From Cyclobacteriaceae bacterium (GTDB lineage Bacteria > Bacteroidota > Bacteroidia > Cytophagales > Cyclobacteriaceae), in NCBI GenBank assembly GCA_015492915.1, contig WGED01000704.1:1-18289 (forward strand): a stretch of DNA of 18,289 bases, in the 5' to 3' direction. The notes beneath the pieces were generated by a model. It saw only the letters and a program-made list of their open reading frames with translations, did not search any database and was not told the origin of the DNA. The position numbers and the translations under genes are program-made. Shown one piece after another: positions 1-6,855 of this stretch (position 1 is its first letter; the number at the start of each line of letters is the position of its first letter).

Positions 1-23
1 GTCAGGGGTGGTTAAAAAGGCTG

Positions 24-31
24 CAAAGATA
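24..31 (-). promoter_or_regulatory. Bacteroidota-type -7 box facing left
   Basis: Read on the minus strand the bases are TATCTTTG followed by C, an exact match to the Bacteroidota sigma-70 -7 consensus TAnnTTTG. No convincing -33 TTTG lies 19-21 bases upstream. It points off the left edge and probably serves a divergently transcribed gene outside the window. That gene cannot be identified from here. Confidence 0.45.
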
Positions 32-74
32 CTGTTTCTTTTTTTATAGTTATGGTTTTGTTGATAAAATTTCG

Positions 75-82
75 TACTTTTG
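75..82 (+). promoter_or_regulatory. Bacteroidota-type -7 box for the GT5-like/DUF4270 pair
   Basis: TACTTTTG followed by C matches TAnnTTTG exactly and lies 37 bases before the ATG at 120. The -33 element is weak or absent at the expected distance. Transcription would start near position 89-92, giving a leader of about 30 nt. An AGGAG at 113-117 sits unusually close to the start codon (2 bases). Confidence 0.5.
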
Positions 83-119
83 CAATCAATTTTAATAAAA
101 AAACTAGATAACAGGAGTT

Positions 120-938
120 ATGCCAAAGCATCGAATTCTTTATGTTGCAAGCGAGATCAATCCGTTTCTTCAGACATCAGAAATTGCCGAATTAGTAAGA
201 AGATTGCCTCAGGCCATGCAGGAGCGTGGTATGGAGATCAGGATATTAGTTCCGAGATTCGGCCTGATCAATGAGCGAAGAAACAGGTTGCATGAAGTGG
301 TGAGGTTATCGGGGATTAATATCTCTGTCGGGGAAGAGGAAAAACCCCTGATCATTAAGGTCGCATCTATTCCTAATGCGAAATTACAAGTCTATTTTAT
401 TGACAACGAAGATTATTTTCATCGAAAGAGTGTTTTTCATGATAAAGACAATAATTTCTATGAAGATAATGATGAGAGGGCAATATTTTTCTGCAAGGGC
501 GTTTTAGAAACAGTGAAAAAACTGGGATGGGCGCCGGACATTGTGCATTGCAATGGCTGGATGACAAGTCTGATACCGATGTATATCAAGACGACTTACA
601 AAAACGATCCCATTTTCCAGAATGCAAAGACTGTTTTCACTGTTTACGATACACCGTTTGATCATAAGTTTAACAATGATCTGTTGCAGAAGGTAAAAAT
701 GATGGATATCAATGATGATATGCTCAAGCCATTAGAGTCTGCTGATTATGAAGGATTCATCAAGTTGGGTATTGAATATTCGGATGCGGTGATCAAGTCG
801 GAAAGTGAGTTCGAAAATGGTCTTAACGCCATACTGGAAACAGTCAAGAAAAAGAACAACATTCTGATTGATACCATTGAGAAAGACGATAATTACGAAG
901 AATCCTACTATAATCTGTATAATGGCCTTGTGGGTTAG
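120..938 (+). CDS. Truncated, degenerate GT5 glycogen/starch synthase-like protein
   Basis: This 272-residue protein resembles only the N-terminal Rossmann domain (starch synthase catalytic domain) of GT5 glycogen synthases, which are normally about 470-500 residues. Seen: the opening strand ILYVASEINPF (6-16), a GMEIRILVPRFG segment (37-48) matching the family's 'VRVVMPRYG' region, an acidic stretch with FYEDNDERAIFFCKG (113-127), and HCNGW (143-147) where active synthases have H-x-H-D-W. The ADP-glucose-binding K-x-G-G-L motif near the N-terminus is replaced by LQTSEI (17-22). The whole C-terminal nucleotide-binding domain is missing. Similar short GT5-like proteins next to DUF4270 genes occur in other Bacteroidota, as far as I recall. 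Synthase activity is therefore unlikely, and the real role is unknown. The stop overlaps the start of the next gene by 17 bases, suggesting coupled translation. Confidence 0.85.
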   Translation: MPKHRILYVASEINPFLQTSEIAELVRRLPQAMQERGMEIRILVPRFGLINERRNRLHEVVRLSGINISVGEEEKPLIIKVASIPNAKLQVYFIDNEDYFHRKSVFHDKDNNFYEDNDERAIFFCKGVLETVKKLGWAPDIVHCNGWMTSLIPMYIKTTYKNDPIFQNAKTVFTVYDTPFDHKFNNDLLQKVKMMDINDDMLKPLESADYEGFIKLGIEYSDAVIKSESEFENGLNAILETVKKKNNILIDTIEKDDNYEESYYNLYNGLVG

Positions 939-2283
939 GAAACTGGGGCTGATCGCCGGATTGGCCCTTATTATTTTTGCGTGTGAGGATCCCGGGGAGA
1001 TTGGACTTGATCTGAATCCTGAACAAGGAGTGTTTGTGGCCCACTATAAGGAGGTGCCGCTCAAAACATCCATCGTAAACTACGAAGACATCCTCTCGGA
1101 CAACAACACCCGGATTTCAAAAGTAAATCAGCAATTTCTGGCGGGAGGTAACCTCCTGACCGGAAACGTTGATATACCTGAGGTCGGTAAGACTGAGGCA
1201 AAGGCGTTTATGTCGATATACCCCTGGAATTTTAAAACAGATTCCATTTATATTTTTGACAGCCTGGTCATGCATTTGCACATCACCTATATGTATGGCA
1301 AAAATCTGTCAGGAACAAAAAAAATATATGTTCATGAATTATCCGAAGAACTCCTGTTGGATACCGTGTATCTGACAAAAAACAGCACAGCGTATTTCCC
1401 GGATCCTATTGGAGAATTCAATGTTGATCTTTCTGAATATGATTCGGCGGGAATCGATACGGTATATACTGCCCGGCTCTCGGATGAGTTTGGGCTGAAA
1501 CTTACTGGCGAGGTGACAAGTGATTCTACTGTTTTTCAGGACAATCTGAAATTCAGGGAATTTTTCAAGGGGCTAGTGCTGGTTTCTGATCCGGCGAATG
1601 ATGTGATTCTCGGGTCATTTATAAAAACAAGCGGACAGACAACATACCTGCGTCTGTATTATCATACCGTAAAGGATACCACCTATATGGATTTTATAAT
1701 TCCGGGTACTGATACGGCAGGTATAAACATTACGCGATTTTATAATAATATCACACTCGACAAAACAGGAACCCCACTCGAAGGTATTCCGGACTATTAT
1801 GTGGACTTTGAAACACAAAATGAATTTACTTATCACCACAATGCCGGAGGCATATTTACCAAGCTGAATCTTGGCGTTTTTAACCAATTCAAGGATACTA
1901 TCGAACACATGGTGATAAACAGAGCCGAGCTGATAATTCCGGTGGAGGAATATGAAGATTATTTGACCCCAACTTCCTTTATAGACCTTTACCTGATGGA
2001 TGAAAATAATAAATTCAGAGAGGAATATGATTCACTCAATCAGAATATAAAATATCTGACGATTGGGAGGATTAAATTTCAAAAGGATTCCTTGACGAAT
2101 GCAGGTGAATTTGTCGGTGATGTTACTACCTATATTCAGAATATTGCGAGTGGACTGAATACAGATACCTTATTATACGTTGGATTGCCCAATCTCTGGT
2201 ATTCTGTGGCCGCAGTCAATCAATTCAAGAGCAGGAAAGATAAGATCAGATTGCAGATATATTATTCTGTCCTGAAAAAATAG
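922..2283 (+). CDS. DUF4270 family lipoprotein
   Basis: This is a 453-residue predicted lipoprotein. I chose the ATG at 922 rather than the longer frame opening at 868 because it places a clean type II signal peptide at the N-terminus: R6 and K7, a hydrophobic stretch (8-19) and a lipobox ending IFAC, with the acylated cysteine at residue 21. The residues after the cysteine are acidic (C-E-D-P), resembling the export signals reported for surface lipoproteins in this phylum, so it may face outward (inference). The start G-E-I-G-L-D-L just after the lipobox and the beta-rich body with many Tyr, Asp and Thr residues fit DUF4270. The function of this family is not established. The gene overlaps the GT5-like gene by 17 bases. 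Its end faces the end of cdaA. Confidence 0.85.
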   Translation: MALWVRKLGLIAGLALIIFACEDPGEIGLDLNPEQGVFVAHYKEVPLKTSIVNYEDILSDNNTRISKVNQQFLAGGNLLTGNVDIPEVGKTEAKAFMSIYPWNFKTDSIYIFDSLVMHLHITYMYGKNLSGTKKIYVHELSEELLLDTVYLTKNSTAYFPDPIGEFNVDLSEYDSAGIDTVYTARLSDEFGLKLTGEVTSDSTVFQDNLKFREFFKGLVLVSDPANDVILGSFIKTSGQTTYLRLYYHTVKDTTYMDFIIPGTDTAGINITRFYNNITLDKTGTPLEGIPDYYVDFETQNEFTYHHNAGGIFTKLNLGVFNQFKDTIEHMVINRAELIIPVEEYEDYLTPTSFIDLYLMDENNKFREEYDSLNQNIKYLTIGRIKFQKDSLTNAGEFVGDVTTYIQNIASGLNTDTLLYVGLPNLWYSVAAVNQFKSRKDKIRLQIYYSVLKK

Positions 2284-2292
2284 GCTAATCAA

Positions 2293-2338
2293 CATAATTC
2301 TCCGGAGGCCTTGTCCATGATTCCTTATGAGAATTATG
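2293..2338. terminator. Inverted repeat between convergent DUF4270 and cdaA genes
   Basis: CATAATTCTC (2293-2302) and GAGAATTATG (2329-2338) are perfect 10-base inverted copies separated by 26 bases. The right arm contains the cdaA stop codon (2334-2336). Downstream on the plus strand the sequence is CTAATTTTTC, so it could terminate plus-strand transcription. The minus-strand flank is not T-rich. The long loop makes this an atypical terminator. A role in 3'-end protection or binding of a protein is equally possible. Confidence 0.4.
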
Positions 2339-3230
2339 CTAATTTTTCATGGGTTTTCAATTTGTCCTCGGGGACTGTTCCTCCGACATCCTCCTGGAGG
2401 AAAGGTTCAGTTTCTTCCTTTTCCTTCTTCTCTTTTTCTTCGGTGAAATAATCATTGATCATTTTCCGTATCTCTTGTATGGAGAGGTTGTGATAAATCC
2501 TGCCGGCCCTGACGATAGACAACTGCCCTGTCTCCTCAGAGACCACTAACACAAGGGTATCGGTGGTCTCGCTCATACCTATAGCTGCGCGGTGCCTGAG
2601 TCCGAACTGTGCAGGCAGATCGTCAAGATCGCTGACAGGGAGGATACAACGTGCTGCGAGGATGCGCCCTTTGTGGATGATGACGGCACCGTCGTGCAAA
2701 GGACTGTGCTTGTTAAATATTGCGAGTAGCAACCTTTTTGATATCAGACCATCGATACGATCGCCGGAATCAACATAAAACTTCAGTTCAGATTCCTTTG
2801 AGAAGACGATGAGTGCGCCCGTATAAGTGCCTCCGAGTGTTTTGGCAGCTTCTATCACGGGATTAAAATCGAACTCGTGCATTGAACCATGTTTTTTCCA
2901 GGGCAGGTTTTTCAGAAGGGCTTCCCTGTTAAATGATGTCGATTTGCCGAGGATCAATAAAAATTTCCTTATCTCAGGGCTGAACAGAATAATAAGTGCC
3001 AGCACACCAACGCCCATGAACTGTCCGAGAATCGCCGACAGCAGTTCCATTTCGGCGGCATTTACAATGAGATAGATGAGATAAAGAAATATAAACCCAA
3101 GAAATACTTTGGAGGCGATACTGCCTTTCATCAGCTTATAAACCTGGTACAGGAGAAGCGTAACGGCTATGATGTCGATAAAATCGACCCAGCTTATTTC
3201 AAGAAAACCGATTCTGAAGAGCAGTATCAA
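2334..3230 (-). CDS. cdaA: Diadenylate cyclase CdaA (DisA_N domain membrane protein)
   Basis: CdaA makes cyclic di-AMP from two ATP; the messenger controls potassium and osmolyte balance and cell-wall homeostasis. The 298-residue protein has three predicted membrane segments (about 16-32, 40-58, 70-85), then a cytoplasmic DisA_N domain. The domain shows the signature HDGAVI (179-184), with D-G-A contacting ATP, LRHRAAIG (211-218) carrying the R-H-R motif, and VSEETGQ (230-236). The C-terminal tail (about 263-298) is Glu/Lys-rich and variable. The start is a TTG at 3230-3228 that overlaps the folP stop as TTGA. No ATG exists before residue 34, and the family N-terminus aligns from 'FRIGFLEISWVD', so TTG (or the CTG two codons later) must be used. 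Translation is probably coupled to folP. Confidence 0.95.
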   Translation of the reverse strand: MILLFRIGFLEISWVDFIDIIAVTLLLYQVYKLMKGSIASKVFLGFIFLYLIYLIVNAAEMELLSAILGQFMGVGVLALIILFSPEIRKFLLILGKSTSFNREALLKNLPWKKHGSMHEFDFNPVIEAAKTLGGTYTGALIVFSKESELKFYVDSGDRIDGLISKRLLLAIFNKHSPLHDGAVIIHKGRILAARCILPVSDLDDLPAQFGLRHRAAIGMSETTDTLVLVVSEETGQLSIVRAGRIYHNLSIQEIRKMINDYFTEEKEKKEKEETEPFLQEDVGGTVPEDKLKTHEKLA

Positions 3231-4084
3231 TTGTTGATCAGTTTTATTATTTCTACTATTTCCCTGGCTTCCAAAACGTCATGAACCCTGAGAAATTTTG
3301 CCCGCTTCAGCAGAGCCACCGTGTTCACTGCGGTAGTGCCGTTCAGGGCTTCTTCCGGGGTTGTCTTCAGAATTTTATAGATCATGGATTTTCTGGAAAT
3401 ACCCACCAGCAGGGGATGGTTCAGGCAACTGAAATATTCCAGATTTTTCAATAATTCATAGTTCTGATCGACTGTTTTTGAAAAACCGAAGCCCACATCA
3501 ATTATAACATCTTTTAGGCCAATTTGTGTTAATTTAAGCAGTTTTTTATTGAAATAATCCAGAATTTCAGCCACCAGATGTTCATATGTAATAAATTCCA
3601 TCATGTTTTGCGGAGAACCCCGCATGTGCATCAGAATATACGGTACATTATAGCGCGCTACCGTTTCGAACATTTTATCATCAAGCTCGCCACCCGAGAT
3701 ATCATTTACCATGTCGGCGCCGGCATCAAGGGCCCTGGCAGCCACTCCGGCTCTGAAGGTATCGACAGATATGGGAATGCGGGTTGAGATTTTCCGGATT
3801 ATTTTTATTCCCTTTAGCACCCGTCGAGCCTCCGAATCTTCATCGATGTGCTTTGCGCCGGGGCGAGAGGAATACCCCCCTATATCTATAAAATCGGCAC
3901 CTTCTGCAATGAGTTTTTCTGCCTGCCGGACAATGTCTTTTTCTCTGAAATATTTACCTCCGTCATAAAAAGAATCATCCGTCACGTTGAGGATGCCCAT
4001 TATTTTGGGCGTACTCAGGTCTGTCAGATTTCCGCTTATGTTAAGTGTATTTTTTAAGTAAAATACTTTATCTTTCGACGCCAA
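3227..4084 (-). CDS. folP: Dihydropteroate synthase
   Basis: FolP joins p-aminobenzoate to 6-hydroxymethyl-dihydropterin pyrophosphate in folate synthesis and is the sulfonamide target. It is a TIM barrel with recognisable loops (numbering for a 285-residue product): MGILNVTDDSF (29-39), DIGGYSSRPGA (67-77), SVDTFRA (106-112), VNDISGG (126-132), DVGFGFSKT (196-204), GISRKSM (228-234) and RVHDV (266-270). Two conserved prolines are altered: NVTPDSF is NVTDDSF and D-P-G-x-G-F is D-V-G-F-G-F. I chose the TTG at 4084, giving MASKDKVFYLKNTLN, because related proteins begin with a similar KDKVF segment and it leaves room for a promoter. A GTG at 4123 extends the frame by 13 residues but would sit one base from the divergent neighbour's start. 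It ends in a 4-base overlap with cdaA. Confidence 0.93.
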   Translation of the reverse strand: MASKDKVFYLKNTLNISGNLTDLSTPKIMGILNVTDDSFYDGGKYFREKDIVRQAEKLIAEGADFIDIGGYSSRPGAKHIDEDSEARRVLKGIKIIRKISTRIPISVDTFRAGVAARALDAGADMVNDISGGELDDKMFETVARYNVPYILMHMRGSPQNMMEFITYEHLVAEILDYFNKKLLKLTQIGLKDVIIDVGFGFSKTVDQNYELLKNLEYFSCLNHPLLVGISRKSMIYKILKTTPEEALNGTTAVNTVALLKRAKFLRVHDVLEAREIVEIIKLINN

Positions 4085-4124
4085 TTCAGCGAAATTTTTA
4101 TTAAACAAATAGAACGATAACACT

Positions 4125-4670
4125 TTGGCTCACAAAACGATAAGCGAATATAAAGAAGTTATAAAGGCCTGCAAAGAAGTATTTGAGAAGAAAACCAGGG
4201 ATTATGGAACCGCCTGGCGCATTCTGCGCCCCGCCTCCATCACGGACCAAATTATGATCAAAGCGCAGCGTATCAGATCTATCCAGGAAAAGGGTAAGCA
4301 GAAGGTGCAGGATAATATTGCCGATGAATTTATCGGTATAATTAACTACTGCATCATGGCGATCATTCAGATGGAATTGCCTGCCGACGCGCCTATCGAT
4401 CTGAGTTTTGAGGATGTCGAAAAGCTGTATGATAAAGTGGTAGAGGATACAATTGCCTTACACGAGGACAAAAACCATGACTATGCTGAAGCGTGGAGGG
4501 AAATGCGGATAAGCTCTATGACCGACATTATTCTGATGAAGATATTTCGCATTAAGCAAATAGAAGATAACGAAGGTAAAACATTGATATCTGAGGGCAT
4601 CAAAGCGAACTACCAGGACATTATGAATTATGCAGTATTTTGCCTTATCAAATTAAAGGAAGGGTCATGA
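4125..4670 (+). CDS. DUF1599 (nucleotide modification associated domain 1-like) protein
   Basis: This is a 181-residue soluble helical protein that I recognise as DUF1599, a family of unknown biochemical function linked in the literature to nucleotide-modification contexts. The sequence is a tandem duplication. DYGTAWR (27-33) recurs as DYAEAWR (119-125), SITDQIMIKAQRI (38-50) as SMTDIILMKIFRI (131-143), and GIINYC (71-76) as DIMNYA (165-170), with an offset of 92-94 residues. The conserved D-Y-x-x-A-W-R and S-x-T-D in both halves suggest two equivalent sites or a pseudo-dimer. The start is TTG at 4125: the frame has a stop at 4110-4112 and no ATG near the conserved N-terminus. It ends in an ATGA overlap with the next gene. 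The placement divergent to folP and upstream of the BT_3928-like gene recurs in Bacteroidota to my knowledge. Confidence 0.88.
   Translation: MAHKTISEYKEVIKACKEVFEKKTRDYGTAWRILRPASITDQIMIKAQRIRSIQEKGKQKVQDNIADEFIGIINYCIMAIIQMELPADAPIDLSFEDVEKLYDKVVEDTIALHEDKNHDYAEAWREMRISSMTDIILMKIFRIKQIEDNEGKTLISEGIKANYQDIMNYAVFCLIKLKEGS
4655..4664 (+). promoter_or_regulatory. Purine-rich ribosome binding site
   Basis: AAAGGAAGGG lies 2 bases before the ATG at 4667, with its AGGA core 6 bases away. It favours that ATG over the upstream in-frame ATG at 4640, which lies deep inside the DUF1599 gene. Clear purine-rich sites like this are scarce elsewhere in the window. Confidence 0.45.
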
Positions 4671-5758
4671 AAATTCTAGATAGAATCGTCCGCTTGTTCG
4701 TAGGTGTGTTGTTTATTTTTTCCGGGCTGGTAAAGCTCGATGACCCGATGGGTACGGCCATCAAGATGGAAGAATATTTCGAAGTATTCGCCCATGACAT
4801 TTCATCGGTTTTTCAATACTTTATTCCTTTTTCCCTGGAAATAGGACTGTTCGTTGTCATTCTGGAGATCCTTCTCGGCGTAGCTGTCCTCATTAATTTC
4901 AGAATGAAGCTGACATCATGGGTCCTGCTATTGCTCATTCTTTTTTTCACGTTTCTCACCTTTTATTCGGCCTGGTTCGACAAAGTGACGGATTGCGGGT
5001 GCTTTGGCGATGCGATTCCCCTTACGCCCTGGCAGTCGTTTTCAAAGGATATCATACTTTTGATTTTGATTCTTTACATTTTCATGAGAAAAAGGGCATT
5101 TTTGCCGGCTCTGTCAGAGAAGGGGGCTGTCAGGGTGCTTGGAGTGGTATTGGTATTTTGTATTGGTGTGGCTTATTATGCGTTGCAGCATCTTCCGCCG
5201 ATCGATTTCAGACCTTATAAAGTCGGTACTGACATCAGGAAGGCAATGCAACCGTCTGAAGAATTCAGATATCTGTATATCATGGAAAAAGATGGTGAAC
5301 GGTTTGAGTTTGAAGTCTATCCGACCGATACCACTTATAAGTTTATAGAAATGGTACTCTTGAATCCTGAGGCGCAACCAAAGATCACGGATTTCAGTAT
5401 CTGGAATGATGAAGGGGATTTTACCGAAGAAGCCCTGACAGGCAATAAATTACTGGTGCTTATTCTGGATGTTAATAAAGCAAAAGTCGGGAAGGTACCT
5501 TCGATTGCGAGCCTTGCCGAAAGCCTCAAGGGCAACGTGGATACCTGGATCATCACGGCGAATGATCAGGCAACTTTTGAGAATTTCCGGCATGAATATC
5601 AATTGGCGTTCCCGTATTATTTTGCCGATGGTACGGTAATGAAAGCAATGATCAGGGCCAATCCGGGCCTTATGCTTTTGAAGGATGGTGTCGTTATCGA
5701 AAAATGGCACAGTAATGACATACCGTCATCAAAGACTATCCTCAAATTAATCAAATAA
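4667..5758 (+). CDS. BT_3928-like DoxX-type membrane protein with thioredoxin-like C-terminus
   Basis: This 363-residue inner-membrane protein has predicted membrane segments at about 9-22, 56-77, 84-103, 127-142 and 155-172. After segment 3 comes DCGCFGD (109-115), the two-cysteine C-x-C-F-G hallmark of DoxX/MauE-like redox proteins. The signature DFRPYKVGTDIR (180-191) follows the last membrane helix. The C-terminal region (about 200-363) looks like a thioredoxin-fold domain, with a strand LLVLILDV (262-269), a second strand VDTWIITAND (291-300) and LMLLKDGVVIEKWH (335-348), but it has no C-x-x-C. The role is probably redox or quinone-linked, but the substrate is unknown. The ATG at 4667 overlaps the DUF1599 stop (ATGA). 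The ABC permease gene starts 5 bases after its stop. Confidence 0.85.
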   Translation: MKILDRIVRLFVGVLFIFSGLVKLDDPMGTAIKMEEYFEVFAHDISSVFQYFIPFSLEIGLFVVILEILLGVAVLINFRMKLTSWVLLLLILFFTFLTFYSAWFDKVTDCGCFGDAIPLTPWQSFSKDIILLILILYIFMRKRAFLPALSEKGAVRVLGVVLVFCIGVAYYALQHLPPIDFRPYKVGTDIRKAMQPSEEFRYLYIMEKDGERFEFEVYPTDTTYKFIEMVLLNPEAQPKITDFSIWNDEGDFTEEALTGNKLLVLILDVNKAKVGKVPSIASLAESLKGNVDTWIITANDQATFENFRHEYQLAFPYYFADGTVMKAMIRANPGLMLLKDGVVIEKWHSNDIPSSKTILKLIK

Positions 5759-5763
5759 ACTCC

Positions 5764-6819
5764 ATGATACGATTTCTGATCAGAAGGACAGGTTACGGAG
5801 TTTTGGTGCTTTTCGGGGTTATTCTGGTTGTTTTCCTTTTGTTTCATGCCTTGCCTGGCGATCCTGTTTCGATGATTGCAGGCCAGCGCAGCGATATCAG
5901 CACGAGGCAGGCTATCACCAAAGAGCTGGGCCTTGACAGGCCATTGCACATTCAATTTCTCAAATATATCAATGACCTGTCTCCCGTTTCCATCCATGAG
6001 AATTTGGCAAAATATCAACAGAAATATGATTACAGGGTGATCGCTTCGTTCGGGGACAAGGCCGTGGTTTTGAAATGGCCTTACTTGCGGCGGTCATTTC
6101 AGACAAATAAGAAAGTCACGGAGATAATCATTGATAATTTCGATGACACCTTGTGGCTTGCGGTTTCGGCGATGGCCATAGCCAGTATTTTTGGTGTCAT
6201 GTTGGGTGTCATCGCCGCTTTGTATCAGAATAAATTCATCGATCACCTTCTGGTATCAGTGTCTGTAATGGGGATTTCCGTACCATCTTTCGTGGCGGCC
6301 ATTCTCATTGCCATGACTTTCGGGTATTATTTGAGCGACTACACAGGCCTCAACCTCACGGGGCAGCTCTGGGTCAATGATCCCATTTACGGCAGGCAGT
6401 TGCAACTGCAAAACCTGATATTGCCCGCCGTCACATTGGGCATTCGTCCGTTGGCTGTGATAGTGCAGCTAACGAGAAGCTCGATGCTTGAGGTGTTGTC
6501 GATGGAATATATCAGAACGGCCTATGCAAAAGGTCTGAGCCGAATGAAAGTAGTAGTGAAGCACGCTATGAAAAATGCCATGAATCCCGTGATTACTGCC
6601 GTGTCGGGATGGCTTGCATCATTGATGGCGGGAGCGTTTTTTGTTGAATATATTTTTGATTGGAAGGGATTGGGCTTTACAACGATTAAAGCGGTGCAGA
6701 GCCTGGACTTTCCCGTAGTAATGGGCGTTACGATCTTTGTGGCGACGGTCTTTGTGATCATCAACATCTTTGTGGATATATTGTATGCCGCCATTGATCC
6801 GAGGGTCAGGCTGTCCTGA
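5764..6819 (+). CDS. ABC transporter permease, OppB/DppB (peptide) family
   Basis: This inner-membrane permease subunit belongs to a peptide/nickel-type ABC importer family. It has 351 residues. The first helix (about 9-30) ends in FHALPGDP (27-34), the classic OppB/DppB N-terminal signature, and LGLDRPLHIQF (55-65) follows. Later helices lie at about 129-153, 162-188, 215-238, 276-297 and 317-343. The EAA loop that contacts the ATPase is at about 248-276 (EYIRTAYAKG then KNAMNPV). The ending AAIDPRVR (342-349) is also typical. The segment between helices 1 and 2 is somewhat long and charged (about 66-128). No second permease, ATPase or binding protein lies nearby, so partners must be elsewhere. 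It begins 5 bases after the previous stop and is clearly operonic. Confidence 0.93.
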   Translation: MIRFLIRRTGYGVLVLFGVILVVFLLFHALPGDPVSMIAGQRSDISTRQAITKELGLDRPLHIQFLKYINDLSPVSIHENLAKYQQKYDYRVIASFGDKAVVLKWPYLRRSFQTNKKVTEIIIDNFDDTLWLAVSAMAIASIFGVMLGVIAALYQNKFIDHLLVSVSVMGISVPSFVAAILIAMTFGYYLSDYTGLNLTGQLWVNDPIYGRQLQLQNLILPAVTLGIRPLAVIVQLTRSSMLEVLSMEYIRTAYAKGLSRMKVVVKHAMKNAMNPVITAVSGWLASLMAGAFFVEYIFDWKGLGFTTIKAVQSLDFPVVMGVTIFVATVFVIINIFVDILYAAIDPRVRLS

Positions 6820-6855
6820 ATAATCGTTGTTTTCCCATGAGAAAAGCATGATTTT

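Noticed and set aside
80..274. Short plus-strand open frame at the left edge
   Set aside because: It overlaps the GT5-like gene in another frame, starts inside the promoter region and has no family resemblance.
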